Part shown: piece by piece, positions 44,943 to 53,652 of the stretch | How positions within the stretch are numbered: the first letter of the stretch is position 1 | Layout of the letters: each line of letters starts with the position of its first letter | Assembly (NCBI RefSeq): GCF_014205015.1 | Contig: NZ_JACHMO010000001.1 | Location: 1,674,001 to 1,738,000, forward strand | Direction: 5' to 3' | DNA: 64,000 nucleotides | DNA from: Saccharothrix ecbatanensis | Lineage (GTDB): Bacteria > Actinomycetota > Actinomycetes > Mycobacteriales > Pseudonocardiaceae | Notes under the pieces: generated by a model | Databases searched by the model: none | Told to the model about the DNA's origin: nothing | What the model saw: only the letters and a program-made list of their open reading frames with translations | Program-made: the position numbers and the translations under genes

Positions 44943-46219
44943 GGAAGTCCCTGGCCCTCGTCTCGCTCGCCGTCACGTCGATGGTGGCGCTGGCGTTCCT
45001 GATCCCGCTGGCCCTGGTGGTGCGTCAGCTCGCCGAAGACCGCGCGGAGCTCGACGCGGAACGGCTGGCGGGCGCGCTCACCCCGGTCCTGGTGATCACC
45101 ACCGACCCGGCGGCCGTCGGCCAGGCCTTGTTGAGCACCGGCGGCCGGGTCGCGGTGCACCTGCCCGGCGGCGAGGTGGTCGGCGTGCCGATGGCCACCG
45201 ACGCCCAGCTCACCGCAGCACGTGAGGAGGGCCGTGCGTCCACCGAGGTCATCCCGGCGGGCCGGGTGCACCTCCAGCCCGTGCTGCTGGACCAGGGCCG
45301 CGTGGCGGTGGTGGAGGCGTTCGTGCCCGTGGCCGAGTTGTCCCGCAACGTCACCGAGGCGTGGCTCGCGCTCAGCGGCGTCGCGGTCATCCTCGTGCTC
45401 GGTTCGGTGCTGGTCGCCGACCGCCTCGGTGCACGGGTCGTCAAAGCCTCCACCGCTCTCGCGGAAGGCGCGCGCAAAATGGGCCAGGGCGATCTCACCA
45501 CCCGGGTCACGCCGAGTGGCCCACCCGAATTGCTCGACGCGGGCGGCGCGTTCAACCGGATGGCCGACCGAATCGGCCAACTGGTCGCCAACGAACGCGA
45601 AATCCTGGCCGACCTCTCGCACCGGCTGCGGACACCGCTCACCGCGTTGCGGCTCGATTCGGAAACGCTCGGCCAGGACCCCAACGCCAACCGCGTCCGC
45701 CAGGCGGTGCACGCGCTGGAGCGTGAGGTCAACGAACTCATCCGGGCCGCCCGCCGTGAACTGGACGACCCCGACGGCGGTCGCTGCGACGCCGCGCAGG
45801 TCGTGCACGACCGGCTGGTGTTCTGGTCCGCCCTCGCCGACGACCAGCAGCGGCTGTGGAACCTGCGCGGCACCGAACGCCGCGCCCTCGTCCCGCTGAC
45901 CCGAAGCGACCTCGCCGCCGCGATGGATGCTGTGCTGGGCAACGTCTTCCGGCACACGCCCGAGGGCGTCGGGTTCGTGGTCGCCCTGTTCCACCAGGCC
46001 GATCGGGTGGTGATCGTGATCGAGGACGCCGGTCCCGGCATCGACGACCTGGAGGCGGCGTTGCGGCGGGGGAGCAGCGGCGCGGGCTCGACCGGGCTCG
46101 GGCTGGACATCGCCCGCCGGGCGGCGGAGGCCACCGGTGGCTCGCTGGTGGTCGACCGGGGACCGCTCGGCGGCACCCGGGTCCAACTGCGGTTGGGCCG
46201 TGCGGAGGATCAAGTCTGA
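44939..46219 (+). CDS. Two-component sensor histidine kinase
   Basis: A 426-residue kinase. One N-terminal helix (about 8-30), an outer sensor domain of about 110 residues, a second helix (about 145-165), then a HAMP domain, the H-box DLSHRLRTPLTALRLD (phosphoacceptor His), and the ATPase domain with NVFRHTPEGVG (N box), EDAGPGI (G1) and GSTGLGLDIA (G2). The signal is unknown. GTG start overlaps the response regulator stop. Confidence 0.92.
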   Translation: MRKSLALVSLAVTSMVALAFLIPLALVVRQLAEDRAELDAERLAGALTPVLVITTDPAAVGQALLSTGGRVAVHLPGGEVVGVPMATDAQLTAAREEGRASTEVIPAGRVHLQPVLLDQGRVAVVEAFVPVAELSRNVTEAWLALSGVAVILVLGSVLVADRLGARVVKASTALAEGARKMGQGDLTTRVTPSGPPELLDAGGAFNRMADRIGQLVANEREILADLSHRLRTPLTALRLDSETLGQDPNANRVRQAVHALEREVNELIRAARRELDDPDGGRCDAAQVVHDRLVFWSALADDQQRLWNLRGTERRALVPLTRSDLAAAMDAVLGNVFRHTPEGVGFVVALFHQADRVVIVIEDAGPGIDDLEAALRRGSSGAGSTGLGLDIARRAAEATGGSLVVDRGPLGGTRVQLRLGRAEDQV

Positions 46220-46279
46220 GTGCGGCCGCCTTTTCGGCGCCTGATGCCAGGTTTAAATGTTCCTTAAATAAATGTGTGT

Positions 46280-46307
46280 TGACAGTTCCGCGTTACCGGA
46301 TAAAGTC
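46280..46307 (+). promoter_or_regulatory. Housekeeping-type promoter for the CAP-domain lipoprotein gene
   Basis: TTGACA (46280-46285), 16-bp spacer and TAAAGT (46302-46307) in a conspicuously AT-rich patch. Transcription would start near 46315, leaving a leader of about 120 nt before the ATG at 46438. Confidence 0.5.
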
Positions 46308-46437
46308 ATTAACGGAATTGAGTCGACCGTCGCGCTCCCACCCTTGCCCGGTCGCCCGGTTCCCCGTTCGGTGCGGCGACCGCGGCACTTACCCTGCAAA
46401 GAAGTGCTCACGGTCGCCGCGCCCGGAATACCGCCGA

Positions 46438-47157
46438 ATGCAGATTGAGGTTTTCCGCTTGTCGCGCAAGAGCAGTGTGCTGACCGTCGCCGTCGTCCTC
46501 GCCGGGTTGGCCCTGGCCGGGTGCGAGCACCCGGACGGGACGGCCCTGGTCACGGTGAGCGCGACGGCCACGATCCGCACCACGTCCGACGCCGGCGTCC
46601 CGCCCGTGACGACCACAGCGGACGCCACGACGTCCGCGCCCAGCGCTGCGACGCCCGAGGCGCCGCCCGTCACCACGACCACCACCGAGCCGCCGCCACC
46701 GCCCGCCGTCCAGGCACCGGTGGAGCAGCCCGCGCCGCCCGCGCCGTCCGCGCCCGCCGTGCGGGCCAAGACCGAGGTCGAGATCGCCGAGGCCAAGGTG
46801 GTCGAGTTGACCAACGCCGAACGCGCCGCCCACGGCTGCCCGGCCCTGGCCGCCGACGACCGACTCGCCACGGCCGCCCGCGCGCACAGCGCCGACATGG
46901 CCGCCCGGAACTACTTCGACCACGTGTCCCAGGACGGCCGCACGTTCGTGGACCGGGTCAAGGCCGCCGGCTACCCCGCGCCCGGCGCGGAGAACATCGC
47001 GGCAGGTCAGCGCACCGCCGAGGCCGTGGTGAAGGGCTGGATGGACTCACCCGGCCACCGCGCCAACATCCTGAACTGCAAGCTCAAGGCGTTGGGCGCG
47101 GGCATGGCCCTGGGTGGTTCGTACGGTCGGTACTGGACTCAGAACTTCGGCTGGTGA
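46438..47157 (+). CDS. CAP/SCP-domain lipoprotein
   Basis: A 239-residue lipoprotein with lipobox LAGC (Cys about 26), a long linker of Thr/Ala/Pro (TTTADATTSAP, TTTTTEPPPPP), and a C-terminal CAP domain of the YkwD type: LTNAERAAHGCPAL, ARAHSADMAARNYFDH, ENIAAGQ, and WMDSPGHRANIL. Such domains bind lipid or peptidoglycan-related ligands outside the cell; the exact role is unknown. Its last 19 bp overlap the convergent Lrp gene. Confidence 0.88.
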   Translation: MQIEVFRLSRKSSVLTVAVVLAGLALAGCEHPDGTALVTVSATATIRTTSDAGVPPVTTTADATTSAPSAATPEAPPVTTTTTEPPPPPAVQAPVEQPAPPAPSAPAVRAKTEVEIAEAKVVELTNAERAAHGCPALAADDRLATAARAHSADMAARNYFDHVSQDGRTFVDRVKAAGYPAPGAENIAAGQRTAEAVVKGWMDSPGHRANILNCKLKALGAGMALGGSYGRYWTQNFGW

Positions 47158-47630
47158 CCGTCGCGGTCGTTGCCGCCGGCGGGTAGTTCGTCGAGGATCA
47201 GGACGGTGTGGCTGGACGTCACGTCCGGCATCGTCTGCAAGCGGGACAGGACCAGGTCGCGGAGGCTGTGCGCGTCCGGGGCGCGGACCAGCAGGACCAG
47301 GTCGTAGTCGCCGGACACCAGGGCGCCGTGCCACACCTCCGGGATCTCCAGCACGCGCTGCCGCACGGCCTTCCACGAGTGCTGGCTGATCTTGAGGTAG
47401 ACGTACGCCGAGATGCCGAAGCCGTAGCGCTCCGGGTCGACCACCGCCGTGTACCCCGTGATCACGCCGTCGCGGTGCAGCCGTTCGACCCGTGAGTAGG
47501 CGCTCGCGCGCGAGATGTGCAGCTTCTCCGCGAGCGTCCGCATGGACATCCGGCCGTCCGCCCGCAGCTCCTCCACGATGCGCCGGTCGAGCGTGTCGAG
47601 CGGAGCCGAATGTCCAACCCTCACCGTCAT
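47139..47630 (-). CDS. bkdR: Lrp/AsnC-family regulator of the branched-chain 2-oxoacid dehydrogenase operon
   Basis: A 163-residue Lrp/AsnC protein. The helix-turn-helix is LDTLDRRIVEELRADGRMSMRTLAEKLHISRASAYSRVERL; the RAM ligand domain follows (GDYDLVLLVRAPDAHSLRDLV). It is divergent from the E1 alpha gene, the usual place of BkdR, which activates or represses the operon in response to branched-chain amino acids. The ATG at 47630 lacks a strong ribosome binding site, so a leaderless message is possible. Gene symbol is by position and family. Confidence 0.85.
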   Translation of the reverse strand: MTVRVGHSAPLDTLDRRIVEELRADGRMSMRTLAEKLHISRASAYSRVERLHRDGVITGYTAVVDPERYGFGISAYVYLKISQHSWKAVRQRVLEIPEVWHGALVSGDYDLVLLVRAPDAHSLRDLVLSRLQTMPDVTSSHTVLILDELPAGGNDRDGHQPKF

Positions 47631-47678
47631 GTGGCCGACGATAACCCGTCTGCGAGGCCATTCGTCCAGGTTCGAGGG

Positions 47679-47688
47679 CCAGATCTGG
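47679..47688. promoter_or_regulatory. Palindrome, candidate Lrp/BkdR operator
   Basis: CCAGATCTGG is a perfect 10-bp palindrome in the 122-bp gap between the divergent Lrp and E1 alpha genes. Lrp-type proteins bind such symmetric sites; assignment is by position. Confidence 0.4.
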
Positions 47689-47752
47689 AACTTTGGCCGC
47701 TGTGACGCGGACCATGCGCAGCATCTCGTCACATGAGACACCGGAGGAGCCC

Positions 47753-48826
47753 ATGGCCCGCACCCGCGCGCCCGAGCGGACGTTGCTGCCCAGCGACGAA
47801 CCGCTGTCCCTGCTGCGCAAGGACGGCTCACCGGTGGACGATTCGCCGCTGGCCATGCCGGACGACGACGTCCTGGTCGAGCTCTACCGGCGGATGGTCG
47901 TCGGCCGCCGCTTCGACACCCAGGCCACCTCGCTGACCAAGCAGGGCCGGCTCGCCGTCTACCCGTCGTCACGCGGGCAGGAGGCGTGCGAGGTCGGCTC
48001 CGTGCTCGCGCTGCGCCCCACCGACTGGCTGTTCCCGACCTACCGCGACTCGGTCGCGCTCGTGACCCGGGGCGTCGACCCGGCCGAGACGTTGACCCTG
48101 CTCCAGGGCGGCTGGCACCTCGGCTACGACCCGTACGAGCACCGCGTCGGCCCTCAGTGCACGCCTTTGGCCACCAACACGCTGCACGCGGTCGGGTTCG
48201 CGCACGCGGCGCGGTTGAAGGGCGAGGACACGGCGGCGCTGGTGTTCGTCGGCGACGGAGCCACGTCCGAGGGTGACACGCACGAGGCGTTGAACTTCGC
48301 CGGCGTGTGGAAGGCGCCGGTGGTGTTCCTGGTGCAGAACAACGGCTACGCGATCAGCGTGCCCATGTCGAAGCAGAACGCCGCGCCGTCGTTGGCGCAC
48401 AAGGGCATCGGGTACGGCGTGCCGTCCGTGCTGGTGGACGGCAACGACGTGGCCGCCGTGTACGCGGTGGTGCGTGAGGCGGTGCTGTCGGGCGGGCCGA
48501 CGTTGATCGAGGCGTTGACCTACCGGATCGAGGCGCACACGAACGCCGACGACGCGACCCGCTACCGCACGTCCGACGAGGTCGCGGCGTGGCTGGACCG
48601 GGATCCGGTGGACCGGCTGGAGACCTACCTGACGTCACGGGGGCTGCTGGACAACGCGCGCCGTGCGGCGATCACGGCCGAGGCGGAGGAGTTCGCGGCG
48701 TCCGTGCGGTCGAAGATGAACGTGGACGTCGAGCCGTCGCCGGACGACCTGTTCGAGCACGTGTACGCGTCCATGCCGCGCCACCTGCGCGAACAGGCGA
48801 CGGCGTTGCGCGAGGAGCTGGCATGA
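47753..48826 (+). CDS. bkdA: Branched-chain 2-oxoacid dehydrogenase E1 alpha
   Basis: A 357-residue E1 alpha. The thiamine-diphosphate motif GDGATSEGD followed by QNNGYAIS is clear, and SSRGQEACEVGS is typical. With E1 beta it decarboxylates 2-oxoisovalerate and its relatives and transfers the acyl group to lipoyl-E2, giving branched-chain acyl-CoA starters for fatty acids and polyketides. ATG at 47753 follows GGAGGAG. It overlaps E1 beta by 4 bp. Confidence 0.9.
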   Translation: MARTRAPERTLLPSDEPLSLLRKDGSPVDDSPLAMPDDDVLVELYRRMVVGRRFDTQATSLTKQGRLAVYPSSRGQEACEVGSVLALRPTDWLFPTYRDSVALVTRGVDPAETLTLLQGGWHLGYDPYEHRVGPQCTPLATNTLHAVGFAHAARLKGEDTAALVFVGDGATSEGDTHEALNFAGVWKAPVVFLVQNNGYAISVPMSKQNAAPSLAHKGIGYGVPSVLVDGNDVAAVYAVVREAVLSGGPTLIEALTYRIEAHTNADDATRYRTSDEVAAWLDRDPVDRLETYLTSRGLLDNARRAAITAEAEEFAASVRSKMNVDVEPSPDDLFEHVYASMPRHLREQATALREELA

Positions 48827-49824
48827 GCGCGGTCTCGATGGCCGGCGCGTTGAACCGGGCGCTGGCCGATTCGCTGGCCGACGACCCGAGCGTGCTGGTG
48901 TTCGGCGAGGACGTCGGGGCGCTCGGCGGGGTGTTCCGGGTGACCGACGGCCTGGCCGCGCGGTTCGGCGAGCAGCGGGTGTTCGACACGCCGCTGGCCG
49001 AGTCCGGCATCGTCGGCACCGCGATCGGCATGGCGATGAACGGGCTGCGGCCCGTGGTGGAGATGCAGTTCGACGCGTTCGCCTACCCGGCGTTCGAGCA
49101 GATCACCAGCCACTTGGCGAAGCTGCGCAACCGGACGCGCGGGCGGGTGTCGTTGCCGGTGGTGATCCGGGTGCCGTACGGCGGCGGGATCGGCGGGGTC
49201 GAGCACCACTGCGACTCGTCGGAGGCGTACTACACGCACACGCCAGGGCTGCGGGTCGTCACGCCGGGCACGCCGGATGACGCGTACCGGTTGCTGCGCG
49301 ACTCGATCGCGTCGCCTGATCCGGTGATCTTCCTGGAGCCGAAGCGGCGGTACTGGGCGAAGGGCTCGCTGTCCACCTCGGGTGACCCGATCGGGTTCGA
49401 CCGTGCGCTGGTGCGGCGGGCCGGGCGGGACGTCACGTTGATCGCTTATGGGCCGATGGTCGTGACCGCGCTGGAGACGGCCGAAGCGGCGGCGGAGGAA
49501 GGGTGGGACGTCGAGGTGGTGGACCTGCGGTCGCTGTCTCCGTTCGACGACGAGACGGTGTGCGCGTCGGTCCGGCGCACCGGCCGGGCGGTGGTCGTGC
49601 ACGAGGCGTCCGGGTTCGGCGGGTACGGCGCGGAGGTGGTCGCCCGGGTGACCGAGCGGTGCTTCCACCACCTGCACGCGCCCGTGCTGCGGGTGACCGG
49701 GTTCGACATCCCCTACCCGCCGCCGAAGCTGGAGGAACACCACTTGCCGAGCGTCGACCGGATCCTGGACGCGATCGCCCGGCTCCAGTGGGACGACGAG
49801 GTCGTGGGGAGCTACGGTGCCTGA
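48823..49824 (+). CDS. bkdB: Branched-chain 2-oxoacid dehydrogenase E1 beta
   Basis: A 333-residue E1 beta with VFGEDVGALGGVFRVTDGL, the TPP-binding region PLAESGIVGTAIGMAMNGL and DAFAYPAFEQITSHLAK, and the C-terminal SFGGYGAEV-like SGFGGYGAEVVARV. It pairs with E1 alpha. ATG at 48823 overlaps the E1 alpha stop (ATGA); the 3' end overlaps the E2 start by 8 bp. All three genes form one operon. Confidence 0.92.
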   Translation: MSAVSMAGALNRALADSLADDPSVLVFGEDVGALGGVFRVTDGLAARFGEQRVFDTPLAESGIVGTAIGMAMNGLRPVVEMQFDAFAYPAFEQITSHLAKLRNRTRGRVSLPVVIRVPYGGGIGGVEHHCDSSEAYYTHTPGLRVVTPGTPDDAYRLLRDSIASPDPVIFLEPKRRYWAKGSLSTSGDPIGFDRALVRRAGRDVTLIAYGPMVVTALETAEAAAEEGWDVEVVDLRSLSPFDDETVCASVRRTGRAVVVHEASGFGGYGAEVVARVTERCFHHLHAPVLRVTGFDIPYPPPKLEEHHLPSVDRILDAIARLQWDDEVVGSYGA

Positions 49825-51064
49825 CTTCCGGCTGCCCGACCTGGGCGAGGGGTTGACCGACGGCGAGATCGTCACGTGGCTGGTGTCGGTCGGGGACCAC
49901 GTGTCCGTCGACCAGCCGGTGGTCGAGGTGGAGACCGCGAAAGCCGTGGTCGAGGTGCCGTGCCCGTTCGAGGGCGTGGTGAGCGCCCGCTTCGGCGAAC
50001 CAGGCGAGAAGCTGCCCGTCGGCGCGGTCCTCCTGACCGTAGGCGAACCGACCGCAGGCGAACCGGCCGAACCGACGACATCGGGCAGCGGCAACGTCCT
50101 GATCGGCTACGGCACCTCAGACGACACCCCACGCCGCCGACGCCGCCCCCGCAACCCCCGTGAGTCCTACGTTCAGAACCCGAGAGTCCTACGTTCAGAA
50201 CACCCGAATTCAACACTCGGAACACCCGCGATCCCCGCCGCCCGCACCGCGCCCGCTGTGATCTCGCCGTTGGTGCGGCAGATGGCGCGGGAGAACGGCT
50301 TGGCGCTCGACCAGGTCGAGGGCACCGGGCCGGGCGGCGTGATTCGGCGGGTCGACGTGGAACGCGAGCTGACCGCGCGGACGGCTCCGGTCGGTTCAGG
50401 CCGCCGCATCCCGTTGCGCGGCGTACGTGGCGCGGTGGCGGAGAAGCTGGCCACCTCACGTCGGGAGATCCCCGAAGCGACCGTGTGGGTGGACGTCGAC
50501 GCCACCGACTTCCTCGCCGCACGTGCCGCGCTGCCGTCGGTGTCACTGCTGGCGTTGCTGGCGCGGTTCACCGTGCTGGGGCTGAGGAAGTTCCCCGAGC
50601 TGAACTCACGGGTCGAGGGTGACGAGATCGTGGTCCTCGACCAGGTGCACCTCGGCTTCGCCGCCCAGACCGACCGCGGCCTGATGGTGCCGGTCGTGCG
50701 GGACGCGCAGTCCCTGACCACCGCCGAACTGGCGTCCGCCATCGCCGCGCACACCGCGTCGGCACGGGAGGGCAAGCTCGCCCCCGCCGCGATGACCGGA
50801 GGCACGTTCACGGTCAACAACTACGGCGTGTTCGGCGTCGACGGCTCGGCCGCGATCATCAACCACCCGGAGGCCGCGATCCTCGGCCTCGGCCGCATCA
50901 TCGACCGGCCGTGGGCGGTGGACGGGCAGCTCGCGGTGCGGAAGGTCGCGCAGCTGACCCTCGCCTTCGACCACCGGGTGTGCGACGGCGGCACTGCGGG
51001 AGGGTTCCTGCGGTTCGTCGCCGACTGCGTCGAGTCCCCGATCATCGCGCTGGCGGATCTGTAG
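49817..51064 (+). CDS. bkdC: Dihydrolipoyl acyltransferase E2 of the branched-chain complex
   Basis: A 415-residue E2. One lipoyl domain with the modified Lys in ETAKAVVEV (about 42), a linker, an E3-binding domain (SPLVRQMARENGLALDQVEGTGPGGVI) and a catalytic domain ending in DHRVCDGGTAGGFLRF, where DHRxxDG is the active-site motif. The linker (about residues 95-135) includes a 64-nt stretch of the 22-nt repeat array also found at 11001, here read as codons. No E3 gene follows, so a shared lipoamide dehydrogenase is probably used. GTG start 8 bp inside E1 beta. Confidence 0.92.
   Translation: MPDFRLPDLGEGLTDGEIVTWLVSVGDHVSVDQPVVEVETAKAVVEVPCPFEGVVSARFGEPGEKLPVGAVLLTVGEPTAGEPAEPTTSGSGNVLIGYGTSDDTPRRRRRPRNPRESYVQNPRVLRSEHPNSTLGTPAIPAARTAPAVISPLVRQMARENGLALDQVEGTGPGGVIRRVDVERELTARTAPVGSGRRIPLRGVRGAVAEKLATSRREIPEATVWVDVDATDFLAARAALPSVSLLALLARFTVLGLRKFPELNSRVEGDEIVVLDQVHLGFAAQTDRGLMVPVVRDAQSLTTAELASAIAAHTASAREGKLAPAAMTGGTFTVNNYGVFGVDGSAAIINHPEAAILGLGRIIDRPWAVDGQLAVRKVAQLTLAFDHRVCDGGTAGGFLRFVADCVESPIIALADL
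50160..50223. repeat. 22-nt tandem repeat array inside the E2 coding region
   Basis: Three units start at 50160, 50182 and 50204 with a 22-nt period; the first is GTGAGTCCTACGTTCAGAAC, and the third carries TTCAAC as in the array at 11001-11074. Three periods are 66 nt (22 codons), so the array keeps the E2 frame and encodes part of the flexible linker between the lipoyl and E3-binding domains. Confidence 0.85.
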
Positions 51065-51120
51065 GTGGGACGAGCGGAACTCGGAGGACGGCTGCGCGGG
51101 ATCCTCGTAGATTGATCGGC

Positions 51121-51684
51121 GTGACGAAGCCCGAGTACCCCATTCGGACCCGGCGCCTGACCTTGCGCCCGTTCACCTTCGCCGACCACGACGCGTTGCA
51201 CTCGTGGCAGTCCCGCCCGGACGTGGTGCGTTACCTGTACGGCGAGCCGCGCAGCCCCGAGGAGACCGCCGACAGCCTGGCCGTGAAGGTCGCGGTTACG
51301 TGGCCGGAGAAGGAGGGCGACCACCTCGCGCTCGCCGTGGAGAAGGACGGCGAGGTCATCGGCGAGACGGTGCTCAAGTGGCTCAGCGAGAAGCACCGCC
51401 AGGGCGAGGTCGGCTACATCTTCCACCCCGACCACCACGGCAACGGCTACGCCACCGAAGCCGCCGTCGTCATGCTCGACCTCGGCTTCAAGCACCTCGG
51501 CCTGCACCGCGTCGTGGCGTCGTGCGACGCGTTCAACGAGCCGTCGTGGCGGGTGATGGAGCGGCTGGGCATGCGCCGCGAGGCCCACTTCCGGCACAAC
51601 GAGGTCTTCAAAGGCGCGTGGGGCGAAGAGCTGATCTACGCCATCCTGGAGGACGAGTGGCACCGGATGGCGGACAGCCGCTGA
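51121..51684 (+). CDS. GNAT-family N-acetyltransferase (RimJ/RimL type)
   Basis: A 187-residue acetyltransferase. RTRRLTLRPFTFADHDALHSW opens the fold; GEVGYIFHPDHHGNGYATEAAVVML holds the acetyl-CoA pyrophosphate loop; NEPSWRVMERLGMRRE is the C-terminal family motif. Acceptor unknown (protein N-terminus or small molecule). GTG at 51121, 56 bp after the E2 gene. Confidence 0.9.
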   Translation: MTKPEYPIRTRRLTLRPFTFADHDALHSWQSRPDVVRYLYGEPRSPEETADSLAVKVAVTWPEKEGDHLALAVEKDGEVIGETVLKWLSEKHRQGEVGYIFHPDHHGNGYATEAAVVMLDLGFKHLGLHRVVASCDAFNEPSWRVMERLGMRREAHFRHNEVFKGAWGEELIYAILEDEWHRMADSR

Positions 51685-51709
51685 GGGCCGGGCGGCGGAT
51701 GATGGCTCG

Positions 51710-51961
51710 ATGCACGAGTACACCGTGGACAGCGGCGCCTACGAGCGGTGGCTGGCGGAACACCAGGACGAGTTCGTGGTCAACGCCGAGCGCAGCCTGA
51801 ACCCGGACAACCTGGTCCTGCACCGCGCCAGCTGCCACACCATCAACGGCACACCGAGCCGCGGCACGACCTGGGTCGGCAGCTACATCAAGATCGTCGG
51901 CACCCGGCACGAGCTGGAAACCGAACACCCGACCGCCCGCCCGTGCCGCACCTGCCTGTGA
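51710..51961 (+). CDS. Small uncharacterised protein
   Basis: An 83-residue soluble protein with the pattern LHRASCHTINGTPSRGTTWVGSY and a C-terminal RPCRTCL; the cysteines could bind metal or be catalytic. A similar small family occurs in many actinobacteria without known function. It starts 25 bp after the acetyltransferase gene and is followed 19 bp later by the next gene on the same strand, so probably one operon. Confidence 0.65.
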   Translation: MHEYTVDSGAYERWLAEHQDEFVVNAERSLNPDNLVLHRASCHTINGTPSRGTTWVGSYIKIVGTRHELETEHPTARPCRTCL

Positions 51962-51980
51962 CACCCGGCATCATCGGACC

Positions 51981-52607
51981 ATGTCGAGCCGGTTGGTCTG
52001 GTACGTCAGCTACGGGTCGAACATGCACGCCCAGCGGTTCGCGTGCTACCTCGCCGGTGGGACGCCGGTCGGTGCGACGCGGTGCTATCCGGGGTGTCGG
52101 GACGGGAGTCCGCCGGTCGACACCAGGGCGTTGGAGCTGCCCGGCGGGATCTACTTCGCCACGCACTCGCCGGTCTGGCTGGGCGGTCGGGCGTTCTACG
52201 ACCCCGACCTGCCCGGCACGGCCGCCGCGCGCGGGTACCTGGTGACGGCGGCGCAGTTCGCCGACGTCGCCGAACAGGAGATGTACCGGGAACCGGCCGC
52301 AGACCTCGACCTGACCGCCGTCCTGGCCGGCGGCAGGCACGTGCTCGGCCCCGGCCGCTACGAGACGCTGCTCCACCTCGGCGAGCACGACGGCCACCCG
52401 GCGCTGACGTTCACCGCACCCTGGCGCGCGGACGACGTCGTGCACACCGCACCTTCCGCCGCCTACCTGGAGATGCTCGGATCCGGCATCGCCCAAGCGC
52501 ACGGCTGGACCGCCGAACGGATCGCCACCCACCTCGCCCGCCGCACGCCGTTCTGGACCGCGGCCGACATCGCGGCGCTGGTCAGTCCTTCTCCACCACG
52601 GCGGTGA
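51981..52607 (+). CDS. Gamma-glutamylcyclotransferase-like protein
   Basis: A 208-residue protein whose start VWYVSYGSNM is the YGSNM signature of the gamma-glutamylcyclotransferase fold. The remaining sequence is less typical (a long insert with GGIYFATHSPVWLGGRAFYD). The reaction would be formation of 5-oxoproline from a gamma-glutamyl peptide or amine, but the substrate is not known. The 3' 26 bp overlap the convergent SGNH gene. Confidence 0.75.
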   Translation: MSSRLVWYVSYGSNMHAQRFACYLAGGTPVGATRCYPGCRDGSPPVDTRALELPGGIYFATHSPVWLGGRAFYDPDLPGTAAARGYLVTAAQFADVAEQEMYREPAADLDLTAVLAGGRHVLGPGRYETLLHLGEHDGHPALTFTAPWRADDVVHTAPSAAYLEMLGSGIAQAHGWTAERIATHLARRTPFWTAADIAALVSPSPPRR

Positions 52608-53625
52608 GGTTGCCGTCGTCACCGGGGACGCACGACGCCTCCCGCTCCGACATGGCCAGGAACTCCGTCATGCACCGCCCGAACTGCTCGTACCCGCGCG
52701 CGTTGGGGTGGAACGACTCCTGCAACGCGTGCCGCGCCCGCGCCTCGTCCCGCAGACCGTCGAAGTCGACCGTGAGCCGGGTGAACCACTCGTCCTCGGG
52801 CTTCTTCCCCCGCATGCACGCCTCGCGCTCGTCACCGGCCTTGGACAGGTCGAGGAACCGCGCCCCCACCTCGTCCGCCGCCGAACGCAGCCCGTCCGAC
52901 AGCTGGTCGACCGCCGTGTCCCGAACCCACTCCAGGTCACCGGTCCGCAGCGGGCACCCCGCGAGGTTCTGGAGGTCGAACGGCAACCCCGGCGCGACCG
53001 GCGCGGCGTAGGACTGGAGGACGAGCGTGTACGACCGGGGCGTGTAGCCCTCGTCCTGCAACACCCGGCGGACGTCGCGCAGCGCGCGTTCCACCTTGGG
53101 CGTCATCCGCTTGACCCGGGCCTTCCACTCTTCGGCCATCGCCTCGGCGCAGTCGGTGCGGCGCTCGATCCACGCCCGCAGGCACGCGCCCAGCACGTCC
53201 GCGAACCGCGGGTCGTCGTTCGCGCCCACGGCCACCACGACCACCGACACCCGGTACTCACGCGCGATCGCCGCCAGCTGCCTGGCCTGCGAACCCTCCG
53301 TGTTGCGCACCTGGTCGGTGATCCCGACCTGCTCCGAGTTCGCGCCCGAGCAGGCCAGGTTGAACACCCGGTCCACGTCCGCGACCTGCGTCTTGTGCAC
53401 CGACGCCTTCAACGACCGGTGGCACCAGTTGCCGTTCTCGCCGTCCGTCCCCGGCTCGTACGTCCCCGCGCCCTCACCGGCCATGGTGCTGTCGCCGAGC
53501 GCCACCAACGCCCGCGGCGCATCGCGCGACGGACCGGGTGAAGACGGGTACGGCGAGTCGCTGACCACCAGCAACAGGGCGAGCAGCGGGAACACCAGGG
53601 CGACGGCCACGAATCGACGCAACAT
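52582..53625 (-). CDS. Membrane-anchored SGNH/GDSL hydrolase
   Basis: A 347-residue protein. An N-terminal hydrophobic helix (about 4-23) is a signal anchor or signal peptide. SGNH motifs: ALGDSTMAGEGAGTY (block I), ACSGANSEQ (Gly block), VGANDDPRF (Asn block) and ESFHPNARGYEQFG (His block). The product is probably an esterase acting on lipid or carbohydrate esters outside the cell. The rest of the protein is charged. ATG at 53625 near the downstream ABC ATPase stop (27 bp). Confidence 0.85.
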   Translation of the reverse strand: MLRRFVAVALVFPLLALLLVVSDSPYPSSPGPSRDAPRALVALGDSTMAGEGAGTYEPGTDGENGNWCHRSLKASVHKTQVADVDRVFNLACSGANSEQVGITDQVRNTEGSQARQLAAIAREYRVSVVVVAVGANDDPRFADVLGACLRAWIERRTDCAEAMAEEWKARVKRMTPKVERALRDVRRVLQDEGYTPRSYTLVLQSYAAPVAPGLPFDLQNLAGCPLRTGDLEWVRDTAVDQLSDGLRSAADEVGARFLDLSKAGDEREACMRGKKPEDEWFTRLTVDFDGLRDEARARHALQESFHPNARGYEQFGRCMTEFLAMSEREASCVPGDDGNLTAVVEKD

Positions 53626-53652
53626 CGACGCCCATCCTACGGAGACACCCGC

